Shown: piece after piece, positions 34,899 to 43,974 of the stretch | Position numbering within the stretch: position 1 is the stretch's first letter | How the letters are laid out: the number at the start of each line of letters is the position of its first letter | Source: an uncultured Collinsella sp. | GTDB lineage: Bacteria > Actinomycetota > Coriobacteriia > Coriobacteriales > Coriobacteriaceae | Assembly (NCBI GenBank): GCA_934650095.1 | Contig: CAKUFT010000002.1 | Coordinates: 1-64,000, forward strand | DNA length: 64,000 bases | Reading direction: 5' to 3' | Notes under the pieces: generated by a model | Database searches by the model: none | Seen by the model: only the letters and a program-made list of their open reading frames with translations | Told to the model about the DNA's origin: nothing | Position numbers and translations under genes: made by a program

Positions 34899-37280
34899 AT
34901 GTTTGATAGCCATGACGACGATCTGTGGGAAGTTCCCTCGATTGATGTGAATCCGCCGGTGCAGGCTGCGGTGCCTGCAGGGGAGGCCGTGCCTGCTCCG
35001 GAGGCTGAGGCTGCTGCGCCTGCTCCGGAGGCCGTGCCTGTTCCGGAGCCGGCGGTCGCCGCTGCGCCCGATGAGGTTGCGGCGCCCGCCGAGGACGAGT
35101 CCTCGACCGATGGCTATGACCAGGCCGTGGCCGAGGACCCCGAGGGCGACGGCTACGACATGGACACGCTGGACGGCAAGTTGCTCGAGCATTTTGGCGG
35201 CAAGATCGTGCGCAAGGACCTGACGGCCCTTATGAAGCGCGGTGCCAACGTGCCCACCTTTGTGCTGGAGTACCTGCTGGGCATGTACTGCTCAACAGAC
35301 GACGAGGAAGCCGTAGCGGAGGGCCTGGACCGCATCCGCAGAATCCTCACCGATAACTACGTGCGCCCCGACGAGTCCGAGCGTATTAAGTCCAAGATCC
35401 GCGAACTGGGCCGCTTTACCATCATCGACAAGGTGACGGCCAAGCTCGACGAGTACAAAGACATCTACGTGGCGTCGTTTGCCAATCTGACCATTGAGCC
35501 GTTTGTGATGCCGGCCGAGTACGTGCGCGACTATTCCAAGATTCTGCAGGGTGGCATTTGGTGCATTATGAGCATCGAGTATCGCCATCCCTTGGATGAG
35601 GAAGACGAGTTTGGCATGGAGGTCTTTGGCGACGATGCGCCGCGCCGCTCCAAGGCTAAGCGCAAAAAGCGCGGGCCCGAGGATTCTCCGTTTAGCGTGG
35701 CGTCGCTCACGCCCATCCAGATGCCCAATCTGGATCTGGACGCCATGGTCGACGAGCGCCAGTACTTTACGCGCGACGAGTGGCTCAACATGCTGCTGCG
35801 CTCTGCCGGCTATGAGCCCAGCGAGCTTTCGGAGAAGGAGCGCCTGCACTTTATCGAGCGTATGGTGCCGCTTATCGAGCGCAACTACAACCTGTGCGAG
35901 CTGGGTCCGCGTGGCACCGGCAAGAGCCATATCTACAAAGAGGTCTCGCCCTACGCCATTTTGCTTTCGGGCGGTCAGACCACCACGGCCAACCTGTTCG
36001 GCCGTATGAACTCCATGCGCGCGGACCGCGTTGGCCTGGTGGGCCATTGGGATTGCGTGACGTTCGACGAGGTCGCCGGCATGCGGTTTAAGGACACCAA
36101 CGCCGTGCAGATCATGAAGGACTACATGGCGAGCGGCAGCTACGCGCGCGGCCGCGACCAGATCAACGCCGACGCCTCCATGGTCTTTGAGGGCAACATC
36201 AACGATACCGTGCAAAACGTCCTTAAGACCACGCACCTGTTCGATCCGTTCCCGCCGGAGTTTAACAACGATTCGGCCTTCTTCGACCGAATCCACTATT
36301 ACCTGCCGGGCTGGGAGATTCCCAAGATGCGCTCGAGCCTGCTGACCGGGCATTACGGCCTGATCACCGATTGTCTGTCGGAGTTTTGCAAGGAGATGCG
36401 CCGCCAGGACTTTACGCATCATATCGACCGCTACTTTCGCTTTAACAGCGACTTTAACAAGCGCGACGAGATCGCCGTGCGCAAGACCTTTAGCGGTCTG
36501 GCCAAGCTGCTGTTCCCCGACGAGGCCATGGACAAGGACGACGTGCGCTGGCTGCTGGATTATGCCATCGAGGGCCGTCGCCGCGTAAAGGAGCAGCTCA
36601 AGATTATGGCGGGCGTTGAGTTTATCGACGTCAACCTGGGCTATATGGATGCCGACAACCCGCAGGACGTGCATGTGGTGCGCGTGCCCGAGCAAACCGA
36701 GGACACGCTGATTCCCGACGGTCCGCTGCTGTCCGGCCACGTGTTTGGCGTGGGCAGGTCGCAGGGCGGCGAGGTTGCCGTGTACAAGCTGGAAAACAAG
36801 GCTGTTGCCGGCGAGTGCAAGTTTAAGCACGAGGGCGTGGGCTTTAACAAGCCGGTGCGCGATACGCTGGACGCGGCGTTTGACAACTTCGTGAACCTGG
36901 CGAACCGCGTGGCGCCGGGCATGCACATTGGCTCCAAGGACTACCTGCTGTTCTATAACGACCTGCAGAGCAAGGGCCTTTCCGAGGAGGTTTCGCTCGC
37001 CGAGTTTGTGGGTCTGTGCTCCGCGGCGTGCAACCGCCCGGTGATGCCCGCGCTGGCGATTCCGGGCATTCTGCGCATGTCGGGCTCTATGGACGAGATC
37101 CGTGGGCTCGAGGACATTATGCGCGTGGCCAGAAACGCCGGTGCCAAGCGCGTGATGTTGCCGCTGAGCGCCATCGCGGGTCTGCAGTGTGTTTCGTCCG
37201 AGATTATCTCGGGCCTGAGCCCGGTGTTCTACATGGACGGCGACCCGGTGGATGCTGCGAAGAAGGCGCTGGATCTGTAG
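34899..37280 (+). CDS. brxL: BREX Lon-like protein BrxL
   Basis: A 793-aa type 1 BREX BrxL. A low-complexity Ala/Pro/Glu N-terminus (about residues 15-65) is unusual compared with typical BrxL (about 680 aa) and accounts for most of the extra length. The AAA core has GPRGTGKSH at about 336-344; the C-terminal Lon-type domain includes LSGHVFGVGRSQGGEVAVYK and LAIPGILRMSGSMDEI. BrxL assembles into rings on DNA. ATG 34899 has AGGAG nine bases upstream; a GTG at 34890 overlaps that site and is unlikely. Confidence 0.92.
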   Translation: MFDSHDDDLWEVPSIDVNPPVQAAVPAGEAVPAPEAEAAAPAPEAVPVPEPAVAAAPDEVAAPAEDESSTDGYDQAVAEDPEGDGYDMDTLDGKLLEHFGGKIVRKDLTALMKRGANVPTFVLEYLLGMYCSTDDEEAVAEGLDRIRRILTDNYVRPDESERIKSKIRELGRFTIIDKVTAKLDEYKDIYVASFANLTIEPFVMPAEYVRDYSKILQGGIWCIMSIEYRHPLDEEDEFGMEVFGDDAPRRSKAKRKKRGPEDSPFSVASLTPIQMPNLDLDAMVDERQYFTRDEWLNMLLRSAGYEPSELSEKERLHFIERMVPLIERNYNLCELGPRGTGKSHIYKEVSPYAILLSGGQTTTANLFGRMNSMRADRVGLVGHWDCVTFDEVAGMRFKDTNAVQIMKDYMASGSYARGRDQINADASMVFEGNINDTVQNVLKTTHLFDPFPPEFNNDSAFFDRIHYYLPGWEIPKMRSSLLTGHYGLITDCLSEFCKEMRRQDFTHHIDRYFRFNSDFNKRDEIAVRKTFSGLAKLLFPDEAMDKDDVRWLLDYAIEGRRRVKEQLKIMAGVEFIDVNLGYMDADNPQDVHVVRVPEQTEDTLIPDGPLLSGHVFGVGRSQGGEVAVYKLENKAVAGECKFKHEGVGFNKPVRDTLDAAFDNFVNLANRVAPGMHIGSKDYLLFYNDLQSKGLSEEVSLAEFVGLCSAACNRPVMPALAIPGILRMSGSMDEIRGLEDIMRVARNAGAKRVMLPLSAIAGLQCVSSEIISGLSPVFYMDGDPVDAAKKALDL

Positions 37281-37354
37281 GGGTGCGAGCGTGCGGGCTT
37301 GCGTGCGTGTGGGCCCGCGGGCGTGTTGGCGTGTTCGGGTAGGGAGACCTTGCC

Positions 37355-38707
37355 ATGGCGGACGAGCGTTCTGTTGGCGAGTTGCTCGACGAGCTGTTTG
37401 GCTTTGAATCGGTAGCCAAGCGTCAGACGGCGCTTGAGCAGTACGATCGCGGGGAGTTATTGCGCAAGGCGCGCTCCCGCGAGCTGCTGGGCGTGATCGG
37501 GGGCGTCGAGGCCGCCGAGCGTGCTGCGCGCGAGTCTGCCGTGAAGGCCGTTGACGGGTATGTACGCCGCGTTGAATTTGATTCTCTTGCGCGCGCTCGC
37601 AAGCAGGTAGGCGTTGTGGGCCCGTTGCAGATGGAGCGGCGCTACGCTGCCTTTTTGCGTATGGAGGACAAGGCCGAGCTGTTGGCCCGCTTGGAGCAGA
37701 CGCTTGCGTTTATCGAGGTAAAGCTGCGTGCCAATACGGCGGACAGGGTTCGTGCGGCATACGATGCTGCGGGGGCTTTGGTGTTGCAGGGCGCGGCGCG
37801 TCTGAGTGACGTGCGCGTTGTGGATGCCGCACCCTTGGATGCCGATCTGCTATGCACGCAGCTGGAGCAGCTGCGTTGCGCCGCCGATACAACGGACCTT
37901 GCCGGCATGATCACAGCGACGTTTGAGTCCGAGCTGAGTGCGACCGGCCCGCAGGGTGCTGACGCGTTTGCGAGCGATGTGGCTGGCGATGTGGCGCTGG
38001 AGTGCGAGCTTACTAATGTGCGCGGCGCTGCGCAGCGAGCGCGCTTGGCAGCCCAAGCGTATCGGGCCGAACGCGCTGCCCGAGTTGCAGGGAGCACGGT
38101 GGAGCCGGTATCGTTGCCGGGGCTTGTTTGCATTACGTGCGAGACGGGGTGCGATGCCGGGGAGCTTGCCGAGTTGCTCGCTCAGGTTAAGAAGTCGTTT
38201 GAGACCTATAGGCGCGTTGTTACCGATGGCGGGTTGTTCTGTGCCTTTGGTGCCGGTTCGCCGCATGGGATTTGCCGCGGCAGTAGCTTTTTCGACTACG
38301 ATGATCGGTTTGACGAAGATGTGTTGGTGGGCGAGTATGACGGTGCTACCAGGCACAATGTTCGGCGCGAAGTTGCGATTCCCGAGCTTGTGGACGAGGC
38401 TTCGGCCGACGGCGGCGACTCGCTCGAGGTTGCCGTGGCGCGCATGCGCGAGTTTAACGGGCTCCGCTACGATGGCGTGCTGGACGAGGGTCCCGTGCGC
38501 CATGTGAATGCGTTTTGGTATGGACTCAAAAAGCTCAACCAGTATTGCGAGACCGCCGTGCGTGTGGACGAGCGTGCTTGGGATTGCTTTATCGATAAAG
38601 TGCAGTTTGCCTACGACGAGCCCGTGGGGCGTTTGGCCACGCAGATGGATGACAAGCAGGTTGCAGCTTTTATTGCTGCCGTGGATGAGCTTGGCGCTGC
38701 TGAGTAG
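37355..38707 (+). CDS. Unknown protein downstream of brxL
   Basis: A 450-aa protein of unknown family on the same strand, 74 bp after brxL, with GGGAGACC ahead of the ATG. Its first 260 residues are Ala/Arg-rich helices; the last 190 are richer in conserved-looking aromatic and acidic positions (RGSSFFDYDDRFDEDVLVGE; HVNAFWYGLKKLNQYCETA). No transmembrane or nucleotide-binding motif is visible. Position suggests a BREX accessory, but it may be an unrelated passenger. Confidence 0.5.
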   Translation: MADERSVGELLDELFGFESVAKRQTALEQYDRGELLRKARSRELLGVIGGVEAAERAARESAVKAVDGYVRRVEFDSLARARKQVGVVGPLQMERRYAAFLRMEDKAELLARLEQTLAFIEVKLRANTADRVRAAYDAAGALVLQGAARLSDVRVVDAAPLDADLLCTQLEQLRCAADTTDLAGMITATFESELSATGPQGADAFASDVAGDVALECELTNVRGAAQRARLAAQAYRAERAARVAGSTVEPVSLPGLVCITCETGCDAGELAELLAQVKKSFETYRRVVTDGGLFCAFGAGSPHGICRGSSFFDYDDRFDEDVLVGEYDGATRHNVRREVAIPELVDEASADGGDSLEVAVARMREFNGLRYDGVLDEGPVRHVNAFWYGLKKLNQYCETAVRVDERAWDCFIDKVQFAYDEPVGRLATQMDDKQVAAFIAAVDELGAAE

Positions 38708-38734
38708 GGGCTTGGCTCGATGGGAGGTTGCACG

Positions 38735-38926
38735 ATGAAGATCGACGTTGACGTAGATCAGCTGCGCGAGGGCTTGCTCGACCGCGCGGGGAGTGTAGCA
38801 GGCGTGGGCTTTCCGGCAGCCATGCTCGACGTGATGGATATCGAGGACGAGTCGCCCCAAGAGCTCCTATCCCGAGCCGAACGCGAAGGCCTCGACCTTC
38901 GCGACTTTGCCGTCGACGATGACTAG
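38735..38926 (+). CDS. Small unknown acidic protein
   Basis: A 63-aa acidic protein (MKIDVDVDQLREGLLDRAG...), 27 bp after the 450-aa gene. GGGAGG precedes ATG 38735; an ATG 15 bp earlier would overlap that site. Codon use is like its neighbours, supporting a real gene. It could be a partner or inhibitor of the preceding protein; no family recognised. Confidence 0.5.
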   Translation: MKIDVDVDQLREGLLDRAGSVAGVGFPAAMLDVMDIEDESPQELLSRAEREGLDLRDFAVDDD

Positions 38927-39039
38927 GGTAGCTAATTTGAGACGGGGCGTCTGCACCCGCGGCTGCTCGAAGATGAACGATAAACCGTCGCAATGGAGTC
39001 TAATGAGCTCGCGACCGTTCTATTTTGACTGCACGCTGG

Positions 39040-39162
39040 CTAAGTGAGTAGGCTTTATTGGAAATCCTGGGCACACGACAAGTTTGCTTCAATAAACCCG
39101 CAGGTCACAGACTTGTGCTTTGGTGGCGTGGTCGGCGATTCGGCAAAAGTCTACTCACTTAG
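39040..39162. repeat. 123-bp element with 12-bp perfect inverted ends
   Basis: CTAAGTGAGTAG (39040-39051) and CTACTCACTTAG (39151-39162) enclose about 100 bp that itself holds an inner inverted pair ACAAGT/ACTTGT. TTTTTG follows the right arm. This is the main content of the 328-bp gap between the island and the antiporter gene. It may be a miniature element or a structured RNA. Confidence 0.6.
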
Positions 39163-39254
39163 TTTTTGAGAGACGCTAATTGTCCGCAACGAGACCCCAT
39201 CCGGGGCGATTGATGCTCAAATGTAGCCAATTCGGGACGGCTGCCCCCTGGCCG

Positions 39255-40856
39255 CTATGACGCCAAGGTCGCGATGACGGCTTCGTCGCCGGCGTATATG
39301 AGGGTGTTGCCATCGGGGATGATCGTTTGGCCTTCGCGCTTGAGCATCACCACGATAAACGGATGCTTGCCCTGCGGAACGTCGCGCAGGCGCTGGCCGG
39401 CCAGACGTCCGTGGGGCGTTACGGTGACCTCGCGCAGCGTAACCTCGGCACGCTCTTCGAACGTTGGGGCGGCCATCACCAGCAGGTCGCCTTCCTCGAT
39501 TACGGTGTCGCCATTGGGCAGAACCGGGTGCGCTCCGTCGCGCAGCACCAGGACCACAAGCATGTCCGTCGCGCTGCCAATATCGGCAAGCGAGCGGCCG
39601 GCAAACGGATGCCCCGCGCCTACCTTGAGCTTTACAAACGACATGCCGTCCTCGTCGCGGTAGTCGTTAAAGGTGCGGCGCACGTCGCCTTCTGCATCGA
39701 TCATATCGAGCTTATTCGCCACCGCCGGCAGCAGCGAGCCCTGCACCACAATGCTCGACACGGCAATCACAAACACCAGGTCAAACAGGTCGTGGCCTCC
39801 GGGAACGCCGGCCACCACGGCAAAAAGGCTAAAGACGACCGACGCGGCGCCGCGCAGGCCCGCCCAGCTTACAAGCGCTACCTGGCGAGGGTTCGTCTTA
39901 AAGGGCGCCAGCAGCAGGCCGACGGCGATGGGGCGGCTCACGAAGAGCATAAACGCCATGAGAGCCAGTCCTGGCAGCAGCATTTGCGGCAGGCGAGCGG
40001 GCGTCACGAGCAGGCCGAGCAAAAAGAAGATGGTCATCTCGGCCATCTCGGTGAGGGTGTCGAAGAAGTGCGCCAGCTCGACCTTGCCGGTGATGTCGCT
40101 CGCGCCGAGCACAATGCCGGCCAGGTACACGGCCAAAAAGCCGTTGCCGCCCAGGTAGTTCGGCAGCGCGTAGGCGACGATCGCCACGGCGAACAAGAAG
40201 ATAGTCTGGGCGCCCTCGGCCGTTGCGTGTGCGCGCTCGATCAGGCGCCCCGATGCCCAGCCGATGACAAGGCCCAGCCCCACGCCCAGGATGATTTGCT
40301 TGGCGAGCAGCACGGGGATGTTAATGTCGCCGCCGGCGGCGAGGGTCGCGAGCACCGCGGTGAGCATGTAGGCGACGGGGTCGTTGGAGCCCGATTCGAC
40401 CTCGAGCAGCGAGTCGGTGCCATCTCGCAGCGACAGACTGTGCTCGCGCAGGACGCTAAAGACGCTCGCCGCGTCGGTGGACGCCACAACGGAGCCCAGC
40501 AGCAGGCCGCTGATCCAGTCGAAGCCCAGTACAAAGTGCGCAAACGCGCCCGTAATGCCTGCCGTGATGACGACGCCGAGCGTGCTCAGCAGCACCGCGG
40601 GCACGGCGACGGGCTTGGCGCGGTCGATGTTGGTATTAAAGCCGCCGTAGAACATGATGAACAGCAGCGCCGTGCTGCAGACGGTTTCGGTGAGCGCGTA
40701 ATCGCTAAAGTCGATGTGCGCCGGCCCGTTGACGCCCAGCAGCATGCCGAGCGCGATAAAGATAAGCAGGGTGGGGAAGGGGAGTTTTTTGCCGACGGGT
40801 TTGATGGTCAGGCACAAAATGATGACGAGGCCGATAAAGAGAAGTATCTGGTTCAT
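39255..40856 (-). CDS. Potassium/proton antiporter (NhaP2/CvrA-like)
   Basis: A 533-aa CPA1 family cation:proton antiporter. The first about 390 residues carry 12 or so membrane segments, with the family motif DWISGLLLGSVVASTDAAS in the ion path. The cytoplasmic C-terminus has two TrkA-C (RCK_C) units, with GHPFAGRSLADIG and HGRLAGQRLRDVP, that sense ligands and gate transport. It probably expels K+ or Na+ in exchange for H+ at the membrane. It is monocistronic on the minus strand. Confidence 0.85.
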   Translation of the reverse strand: MNQILLFIGLVIILCLTIKPVGKKLPFPTLLIFIALGMLLGVNGPAHIDFSDYALTETVCSTALLFIMFYGGFNTNIDRAKPVAVPAVLLSTLGVVITAGITGAFAHFVLGFDWISGLLLGSVVASTDAASVFSVLREHSLSLRDGTDSLLEVESGSNDPVAYMLTAVLATLAAGGDINIPVLLAKQIILGVGLGLVIGWASGRLIERAHATAEGAQTIFLFAVAIVAYALPNYLGGNGFLAVYLAGIVLGASDITGKVELAHFFDTLTEMAEMTIFFLLGLLVTPARLPQMLLPGLALMAFMLFVSRPIAVGLLLAPFKTNPRQVALVSWAGLRGAASVVFSLFAVVAGVPGGHDLFDLVFVIAVSSIVVQGSLLPAVANKLDMIDAEGDVRRTFNDYRDEDGMSFVKLKVGAGHPFAGRSLADIGSATDMLVVLVLRDGAHPVLPNGDTVIEEGDLLVMAAPTFEERAEVTLREVTVTPHGRLAGQRLRDVPQGKHPFIVVMLKREGQTIIPDGNTLIYAGDEAVIATLAS

Positions 40857-41106
40857 GGATGGTGTCCGCTCCTGGGTGGTTGGCGTGGCACGGTCAGTTG
40901 TCTGCGGTTATTTGTACCCAAAGATGGTGGGTTTATGGGGCTGGATTGCGGGCATGCGCGATATCGTCACAGGTGACCGTCTTTGCCTCTGCGCGTAAAC
41001 CCTTTCCAGCTTTATTGCAACGGAGTACAATGGGTAACGTTTAAGTTCAACTTGAAGTTTTAGTTGCGGCGCCGGGCTTCGGCCGCAATGCAAGGAGAGG
41101 CGTTCC

Positions 41107-41946
41107 ATGGCGATCTATGTGACATCCGATGCTCACGGGCACGTGCGTGCGCTTGACGAGGCCCTGTCCAAGATCTCGCTGGCGTCCGACGACACGCTAT
41201 ACGTGCTGGGCGACATGATCGATCGCGGGCCCGATCCGGTTGGCGTTATTAAGCTCGTGCGCTCGCTGCCCAATGCCCACGCGCTCAAGGGCAATCACGA
41301 GCAGATTATGCTCGACGCCATCATTGGCCAGGATCCGCTCGATGCCGAGACCTGGGATATCAACGGCGGTTGGACGACGCGCGAGCAGCTCAACGATATG
41401 GAATTTGAGGCGTACGAGGAGCTCGTGCGCTGGATGGCGACGCTGCCGCTCTACGCGGTGGTCGAGACCGAGGAGCGGCCGTACCTGCTGGTGCATGCCG
41501 GTATCGAGATGGAGGCCGCGCGGGCGTTTTTGCTTGAGCATGGCGTGGATTGTTCCGATGGCGCGGGAGCGACTGATGCCGATCGCGAGCTGCTCCAGCA
41601 GATGCTTGCGGTGCAGTCGTCCGATGACTTGCTGTGGATTCGTCACGGCTATTGGGATGCGCCGACGGGGTTGCTTTCTGCTGAGGGTAGGGGTCCGGTC
41701 GTGGTGAGCGGCCACACGCCCACGGTGTCGCTTGGGCGTTATTGCGAGGTTGGCGGCCTGGCGGGGCTCGACGAGGAATCGGGGCGCGGGCAGATCGTGC
41801 GCCTGGGCGGCGAGGATACCGCCGGCGTGCCCGACCGCATCGACATCGATTGCGCCGCCGCCACCGGTTCCGAGTTTGGTCGCGTGGGCATCCTGCGCCT
41901 GGACGACGGCGCGGAGTTCTACGCGAGCGTTCGACCGGGGGAGTAG
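41107..41946 (+). CDS. Metallophosphoesterase (PPP-type Ser/Thr phosphatase or ApaH-like)
   Basis: A 279-aa PPP-family phosphatase. The metal-site motifs are in order: YVTSDAHGH (residue about 4-12), LGDMIDRGPD (about 36-45), LKGNHEQIM (about 60-68) and SGHTPT (about 200). The third and fourth motifs match bis(5'-nucleosyl)-tetraphosphatases and bacterial protein phosphatases equally. AGGAGAGG precedes the ATG. An inverted repeat CCGTCGTTC/GAACGACGG (41952-41973) lies just after the stop. Confidence 0.85.
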   Translation: MAIYVTSDAHGHVRALDEALSKISLASDDTLYVLGDMIDRGPDPVGVIKLVRSLPNAHALKGNHEQIMLDAIIGQDPLDAETWDINGGWTTREQLNDMEFEAYEELVRWMATLPLYAVVETEERPYLLVHAGIEMEAARAFLLEHGVDCSDGAGATDADRELLQQMLAVQSSDDLLWIRHGYWDAPTGLLSAEGRGPVVVSGHTPTVSLGRYCEVGGLAGLDEESGRGQIVRLGGEDTAGVPDRIDIDCAAATGSEFGRVGILRLDDGAEFYASVRPGE

Positions 41947-41993
41947 GGGTTCCGTCGTTCTAACGAACGACGGTCACCTTGACGCTGCGCAAC

Positions 41994-42083
41994 CTCGAAG
42001 CACCCCATCTTGCCGCTCAAACCGTCGCTCGCGTACAGAAGTACGCGTCGCTCTTCTTTCGCGCCAACCTGGGGCACTTCGAG
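41994..42083. repeat. 90-bp nested inverted repeat
   Basis: Outer arms CTCGAAGCACCCCA (41994-42007) and TGGGGCACTTCGAG (42070-42083) match at 12 of 14 pairs; near the centre is GCGTACagaaGTACGC. It occupies the gap between the phosphatase and flippase genes; no gene is seen there. Confidence 0.55.
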
Positions 42084-42218
42084 ACTGCTCGCTGTCGGTG
42101 CCAAAACATCGACGTTTCTTTTCTTTGGTGCAAAGTAACCTGACCACCCCCATGGCACCAAGGGTAGTCAAAATAGCCCCGTCCCAAATTAGCTGCCCTC
42201 ACCGCACCAAGGCGGGCG

Positions 42219-43796
42219 TTACGCCCCGTACGGGTTGCGGTCGCGTTCGATGCGTTGGCGGATGTGGGCGTACTCGATAATCAGCAGCACCAGGAGTAGG
42301 GCCATGATTGCCAGGTAGCTCACAACGGCGCCCATCAGGCCTAGCAGGTTGATGAGGATCACCGGCAGCACTACGCTCACGGCGAAGCAGATCAGGTAGA
42401 TCTTGGTGACGTCGCCGGCGTGACGCAGCACTGTGATGATGGCGTAGATAAAGTCGATTGCCGCGGTGACGCCGCCGGCGACAACCATCAGCAGTGCCAG
42501 CGTGCGGTAGCGCTCAAAGTTGAGGCCGTACATAAAGCTCATGATGGGGATGCCGGGGCCCGCCATAAACGCGGCACACACGCCGGTGATGACAACGATC
42601 AGTGCCATGACGGCAACAATAATCAGGTCAAAGCGGCGACGCTTGCGTGGGTTCGCCCAAATGCTCGACAGGCGCAGGAGCTGCGGTTTATAGATAAATC
42701 CAATGCTCAGCAAAATAGCCTGCGCCGGAAAGAACAGCGCATTAAAGTACAGCTGATACTTGTAGGCCAGCGTTCCTTCCATCACAAACTTGGGCATGCT
42801 CTCGATAAGGTTGAACAGGAACAGCGCGCCAAAGAGCGGAGCGCACTGCGCGAAGAGACGGCCGACCTCGCGCAGGCTCACGCGGCGCGATTTTTCGGTC
42901 TCGAGCAGGGCGAGCGGGGCAGTGACCAGTACGAGTGAGGCGATGGCCGTGATTCCCATGGCCATGGCCGCGATGGGCATGCTGCGCGTGAGGAACAGCG
43001 CCACGGTAAAGACCGCGAGGACGCCGACGGAACGCAGCGTTTGGCTCATGCCGGCCAGGTAGAGCTTGTCGGCCTGCTGCAGGCGCCCCTCGTACACGTC
43101 GGCGACGCCGTCGACAACCTTATAGAGGTAGACGCCCAGGCCGATCGTGGCCATCTGTGCGTCGTAGCCGCGGGCGCTGCTGTACACGAGGCCGCACGCC
43201 AGCGCGAGTACTCCGCAAAGCCAGCGGTTGAGCTGGTAGGAAGCGAAGGAAGTCTTCTCGTCGATGTCCGAGACCTGATAATTGCGCACGCCGTAGTTAC
43301 ACGCGATCATGATGAGCGTGCCGGTGACAAAGGCCATTGAGAACTTGCCGGCCTCCTCGGCGCCCACGAGCTGCGTGGACACAATGGTGAGCAGCGGAAA
43401 CGCCATACCCCAAACAGCGGTGCCCAGGGTGTTCCACAGGTAGTCGCGGCGGGTCGCGTGCTCCTCGTACTCGGCTTCCTGCATGGAGAAGCCGCCGCCG
43501 TAGACGGCACCGAGCAGGCGGTTCCACCAGGCGTCGACCATGCGACGGATGGGGCCGGGCTCGCGCTCGTGCTCGCGGCGACGGCGCGTGGCCTGGCTGC
43601 TGTCGGGGCCGCCGGCGTTGCGTTGGCTCAGCTCCTGGATGCGAGCGAGCTCCTCGGCGGCGTGCGAGGCGGGGAACAGGCCGTTCTCGATGCGTCCGCC
43701 CTGGCCGTGTGCCCCGTCGCCCGATACGGTGGGGTCGGCGACGCCGTTGTGGCGCGCGATGGCACGACGGATGCTATCGAGGGGCGTGATGCTCAA
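42219..43796 (-). CDS. Polysaccharide/lipid flippase (MATE/Wzx-like)
   Basis: A 525-aa integral membrane protein. A hydrophilic N-terminal arm of about 110 residues is followed by about 12-14 hydrophobic segments with the spacing of Wzx/MurJ-type flippases (LWNTLGTAVWGMAFPLLTIV... LFLFNLIESMPKFVMEG). It likely moves lipid-linked sugars across the membrane. Standing alone, without glycosyltransferases, its substrate is unknown. The gene is divergent from lldP. Confidence 0.75.
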   Translation of the reverse strand: MSITPLDSIRRAIARHNGVADPTVSGDGAHGQGGRIENGLFPASHAAEELARIQELSQRNAGGPDSSQATRRRREHEREPGPIRRMVDAWWNRLLGAVYGGGFSMQEAEYEEHATRRDYLWNTLGTAVWGMAFPLLTIVSTQLVGAEEAGKFSMAFVTGTLIMIACNYGVRNYQVSDIDEKTSFASYQLNRWLCGVLALACGLVYSSARGYDAQMATIGLGVYLYKVVDGVADVYEGRLQQADKLYLAGMSQTLRSVGVLAVFTVALFLTRSMPIAAMAMGITAIASLVLVTAPLALLETEKSRRVSLREVGRLFAQCAPLFGALFLFNLIESMPKFVMEGTLAYKYQLYFNALFFPAQAILLSIGFIYKPQLLRLSSIWANPRKRRRFDLIIVAVMALIVVITGVCAAFMAGPGIPIMSFMYGLNFERYRTLALLMVVAGGVTAAIDFIYAIITVLRHAGDVTKIYLICFAVSVVLPVILINLLGLMGAVVSYLAIMALLLVLLIIEYAHIRQRIERDRNPYGA

Positions 43797-43854
43797 GGCG
43801 GTTCCTTTCTATTGCTGCGCTCTAGTATAGCCGCGAAGGTATCGATTCGTGTTT

Positions 43855-43871
43855 TTGAACAGGTTGTTCAA
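43855..43871. promoter_or_regulatory. Palindromic operator upstream of lldP
   Basis: Perfect palindrome TTGAACA-GGT-TGTTCAA in the divergent gap between the flippase gene and lldP. Size and symmetry fit a GntR- or MarR-type regulator; no regulator gene is adjacent. Confidence 0.5.
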
Positions 43872-43974
43872 TAAATTCGGCGGGCGGCATCAATTTGTCG
43901 GTAAGCGTGCGGTATTCTGTTGAGGTTTTGTGACCCCCCGATGCCGCCTTCGCGGTACCAAGGAGCTTTTACCC

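Noticed and set aside
37281..37354. GTGTGCGTGCG-like stretch after brxL considered as a repeat array
   Set aside because: Short, irregular and only about 70 bp; no repeat unit is preserved.
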